The notes beneath the pieces were generated by a model. That model was not told the origin of the DNA. It worked only from the letters and a program-made list of their open reading frames with translations, and did no database searches. Both the position numbers and the translations under genes were made by a program. From Pelargonium tetragonum (lineage: Eukaryota; Streptophyta; Magnoliopsida; Geraniales; Geraniaceae), in contig JAYMTL010000039.1 in NCBI GenBank assembly GCA_036897445.1, positions 62,001-126,000 of the forward strand: DNA of 64,000 bases, in the 5' to 3' direction. This document shows positions 62,040-64,000 of the stretch, piece by piece; positions within the stretch are counted from its first letter, which is position 1, and each line of letters starts with the position of its first letter.

Positions 62040-62560
62040 ACAAATAAGACAGTAACTACTAATACTACGCATTACCTCGCTAACGCTTCAGTCGGTAAGA
62101 ATTCCTCCGTATTAAGTTTATACTCTATTACTATATAAGTAACTCTATAATAGCTACAAAAAGAAGTACAGGTAATACATATATAAGACAGTAGCTACAA
62201 TAAGCCCATAACAAGAGTACAATCAGCTCCTTTTCTAACTCCTATACTAATAAGTAATAAACAAAAACAAATAGGTATAGCTAGGATACAGAAAGCTCAT
62301 AAACAAATAACTCAAATCAAACAAAAGAAGAAGAAGGAGTAAAATACAGAATACAAGGGATTTCTAAGACTAAAACAAAAGTATAAAGATAGGGATTCTA
62401 ATAGGTAAGAGGTCCAGTTCCAAGGAAAGGTCTAGGTAGAGCTAGAAAGATTGCAAGTATAGCTCTGAGGAAGATAAAAGGACTTATAAAAAGAAATATA
62501 TATAGTCTAGGTCTAGCTCAGATTAGGGGTAAGAGTCTTGTGAAACAAGGTGCAGAGACT
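62040..62560 (+). repeat. Purine-rich repeat block
   Basis: A plus-strand block rich in A and G. ATAGGTATAGCTAGGATA (62271-62288) matches 24901-24918 at 17 of 18 bases. The word at 62191-62211 matches the inverted block at 40.8 kb. A partial core, ACAGGTAATAC, lies near 62168-62178, and an inverted partial GCATTACCT near 62069-62077. Confidence 0.5.
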
Positions 62561-63024
62561 AAAATATGAAGTTCGTGGGTTAAGTTTTTTGATTTTTATT
62601 TACAGGAAATAGGTAAGCCATTGCTTCTTCATCGGGTATTCTTTCTTATATCTTATTTATTATAGCTTAACTAGAATTAGGCAGTTAACTTGATAATTAA
62701 TGTAGTGTAGGAGTATAAGGATTTCTACGAGAAGCTTTTGTTAGAGTCTTTTTAGTATCCAATAACCAAGGGTTCGGTTTCCTTTTCTGCGAGTCTTATA
62801 GAGTTCGGACTAGTAAATCCCTTCCTGCCCTACCTACATAAGGATAAATAATAATCTGGAGCATTTTTTCTTAAAAACCCAGCACCTTTTTTAGAACAAC
62901 CTGTATTTTTGATATTAAGATTATAAAAAAACAGTATACGGCATAGAGCTAAACATAGCTTGGGCTGGCCTAGTTTAAATATATTGGATCTCTTATTCGT
63001 TTTTTAAATTTATTTTAACTATGA

Positions 63025-63095
63025 GAATATTTGAACCTAGGACTTTGACTTCAAAAGCAACTGAATTTACCTGATTAAACCGGATTCAATGCAGT
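63025..63095 (-). other. tRNA-like remnant
   Basis: On the minus strand TAATCAGGTAAATTC (D-arm-like), TTGCTTTTGAAG (a UUU or UUG anticodon loop) and CCTAGGTTCAAATA (T-loop) stand in order. The 3' T-stem strand and the acceptor stem do not pair. Confidence 0.3.
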
Positions 63096-63182
63096 CGATT
63101 AAAAGACACCTTCTAGCATACTTATTTCGCTTCCTAAATTACTTGATTTAAGAGTAACAAAAAGACATTTTTCTTTATACTT

Positions 63183-63195
63183 TATCTAAGTGATT
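63183..63195 (+). repeat. 13-bp dispersed word, copy 3
   Basis: TATCTAAGTGATT, preceded by ACTT and followed by TTAACCCC. Confidence 0.6.
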
Positions 63196-63470
63196 TTAAC
63201 CCCTCCTTTTGTAGCTTGGAATTCTAAAAGAGAGGCAATTCTCCTTTCTTTTTACAAATTACACAGGATAAATATCCTTTATGGAATATTTAGGGTTTTA
63301 GGAAAGAAAGATTTTAGAATTCCCCTTCGATTCCCCTATTCTAGTGACGTAAAAAGTCAAAGCAATACTCTTAAAGAATTTTCACGGGTTTTAAAAAGTT
63401 ACAATAGGTCAAGTCCTATTCTAAAATACTAGCTTCGCGTAGGCAACTATTTAATTAAAAAAGTTATTAG

Positions 63471-63550
63471 CCCCTATAGGGGATTCGAACCTATAAAAAA
63501 AAGGGGAAGGGGTTCTCTTTGCTTCTAATACGAGTATTTTATACAAACGG
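63471..63550 (-). other. tRNA-like remnant (Leu UAG-like)
   Basis: On the minus strand ATTAGAA (complement of 63523-63529) would be a UAG (Leu) anticodon loop, flanked by a stem that pairs at about three of five positions. A long variable region follows, as in class II leucine tRNAs, then TATAGGTTCGAATCCCC. The 3' end runs into the palindrome CCCCTATAGGGG (63471-63482). A 5' acceptor strand was not identified. Confidence 0.35.
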
Positions 63551-63560
63551 GTAAGTCTTT

Positions 63561-64000
63561 CCTTATACTCTTACTTACTTTTTTCAAATGAATTTTAGGA
63601 TAGCGATCCAGAAATTGACTTGCTGCAATGTCTTAACCAGTTTTCCGACTAGAAAGTTTATAAGAGTTGTGGGACTTGGGAAATTAAGTCATAAAGACTA
63701 AGGGGTCCCGTTAAATCTATGTAGTAAAAGTGTCCATTTCTAAGCAAGGTAAGTCTCAGACAATTTGTATGTATCCAATTACAATTGAAAAGAGAGGGAG
63801 TAATCCGATCGTTATCAAGCAAAGACTCAAATTCAGCTATAGTTAGGTAAAAGTCTAAATACCTTTTTCAAAAAGGAGCTGAGCAGTAACAAAGAGGGGT
63901 GAGAAAGATTGATCTTTCTATAAAGAGAAGGCTCAAAGCTAGGTCCGGATATTAATAAAGGACACTTGGGAATATAAATAACAGAAGCTAAAGTTTTTTG
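63561..64000. other. Gene-free end of window
   Basis: Nothing is recognised. The sequence is AT-rich with one or two GC clusters. Confidence 0.45.

Noticed and set aside
1-64000. CRISPR array, insertion sequence or retroelement
   Set aside because: No regularly spaced direct repeats, and no transposase, reverse transcriptase or terminal-repeat structure could be recognised.

Overview
This window looks like organellar DNA, most likely from a eukaryotic mitochondrion, that is almost devoid of genes. It is AT-rich, with GC at roughly one third by eye. Stop codons are dense in all six frames, and no open frame is clearly longer than chance would give at this composition. The single protein match I trust is a 26-codon piece of cytochrome c oxidase subunit III (cox3) on the minus strand at 13012-13089. 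It carries a TAG in frame and two substitutions in the most conserved part of the protein, and it stops matching abruptly after the histidine/tryptophan-rich core.

Everything else is non-coding or unrecognised. Three layers of structure run through it. (1) Short G-run/C-run clusters of about 10-14 bp, of the type GGG-NNN-CC, recur every one or two hundred bases on both strands and resemble the GC clusters of some expanded mitochondrial genomes. (2) Blocks of 100-450 bp are strongly purine-rich on one strand. Plus-strand blocks lie near 3.55, 19.6, 20.6, 22.5, 24.8-25.2, 26.7, 39.2 and 62.2 kb; inverted blocks lie near 0.3, 21.4, 40.7, 45.3 and 53.4 kb. They share short words at about 90% identity. 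A 15-bp word, AGGTAATGTAATTAA, occurs seven times exactly on the plus strand, and a one-base variant occurs twice inverted (40.9 and 53.6 kb). (3) Scattered tRNA-like remnants, mostly on the minus strand, keep the T-loop and some D-loop or anticodon-loop signatures (Lys-, Tyr-, Leu-, Asp- and Ser-like), but most of their stems do not pair.

Lineage is unresolved. A tiny cox3 piece in a large empty sequence, whose two odd codons would be repaired by C-to-U and A-to-I changes, recalls the fragmented and edited mitochondrial genomes of diplonemids and dinoflagellates. Those groups are not known to keep mitochondrial tRNA genes, so the tRNA-like remnants argue for another lineage or for nuclear tRNA debris. 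The plain alternative is an expanded, decaying mitochondrial genome in which the cox3 piece and the tRNAs are pseudogenes.

Layout: 1-560 holds a tRNA-like remnant and an inverted purine block; 0.56-12.9 kb is gene-free; 12.9-13.1 kb holds the cox3 piece; 13.1-34 kb is gene-free apart from tRNA-like remnants and repeat blocks; 34.3-34.7 kb holds two related Lys-like remnants; 40.6-41.2 kb holds a repeat junction and a compositionally different segment; 45-64 kb is repeats and tRNA-like remnants. No operon, origin, intact rRNA or CRISPR array was seen.
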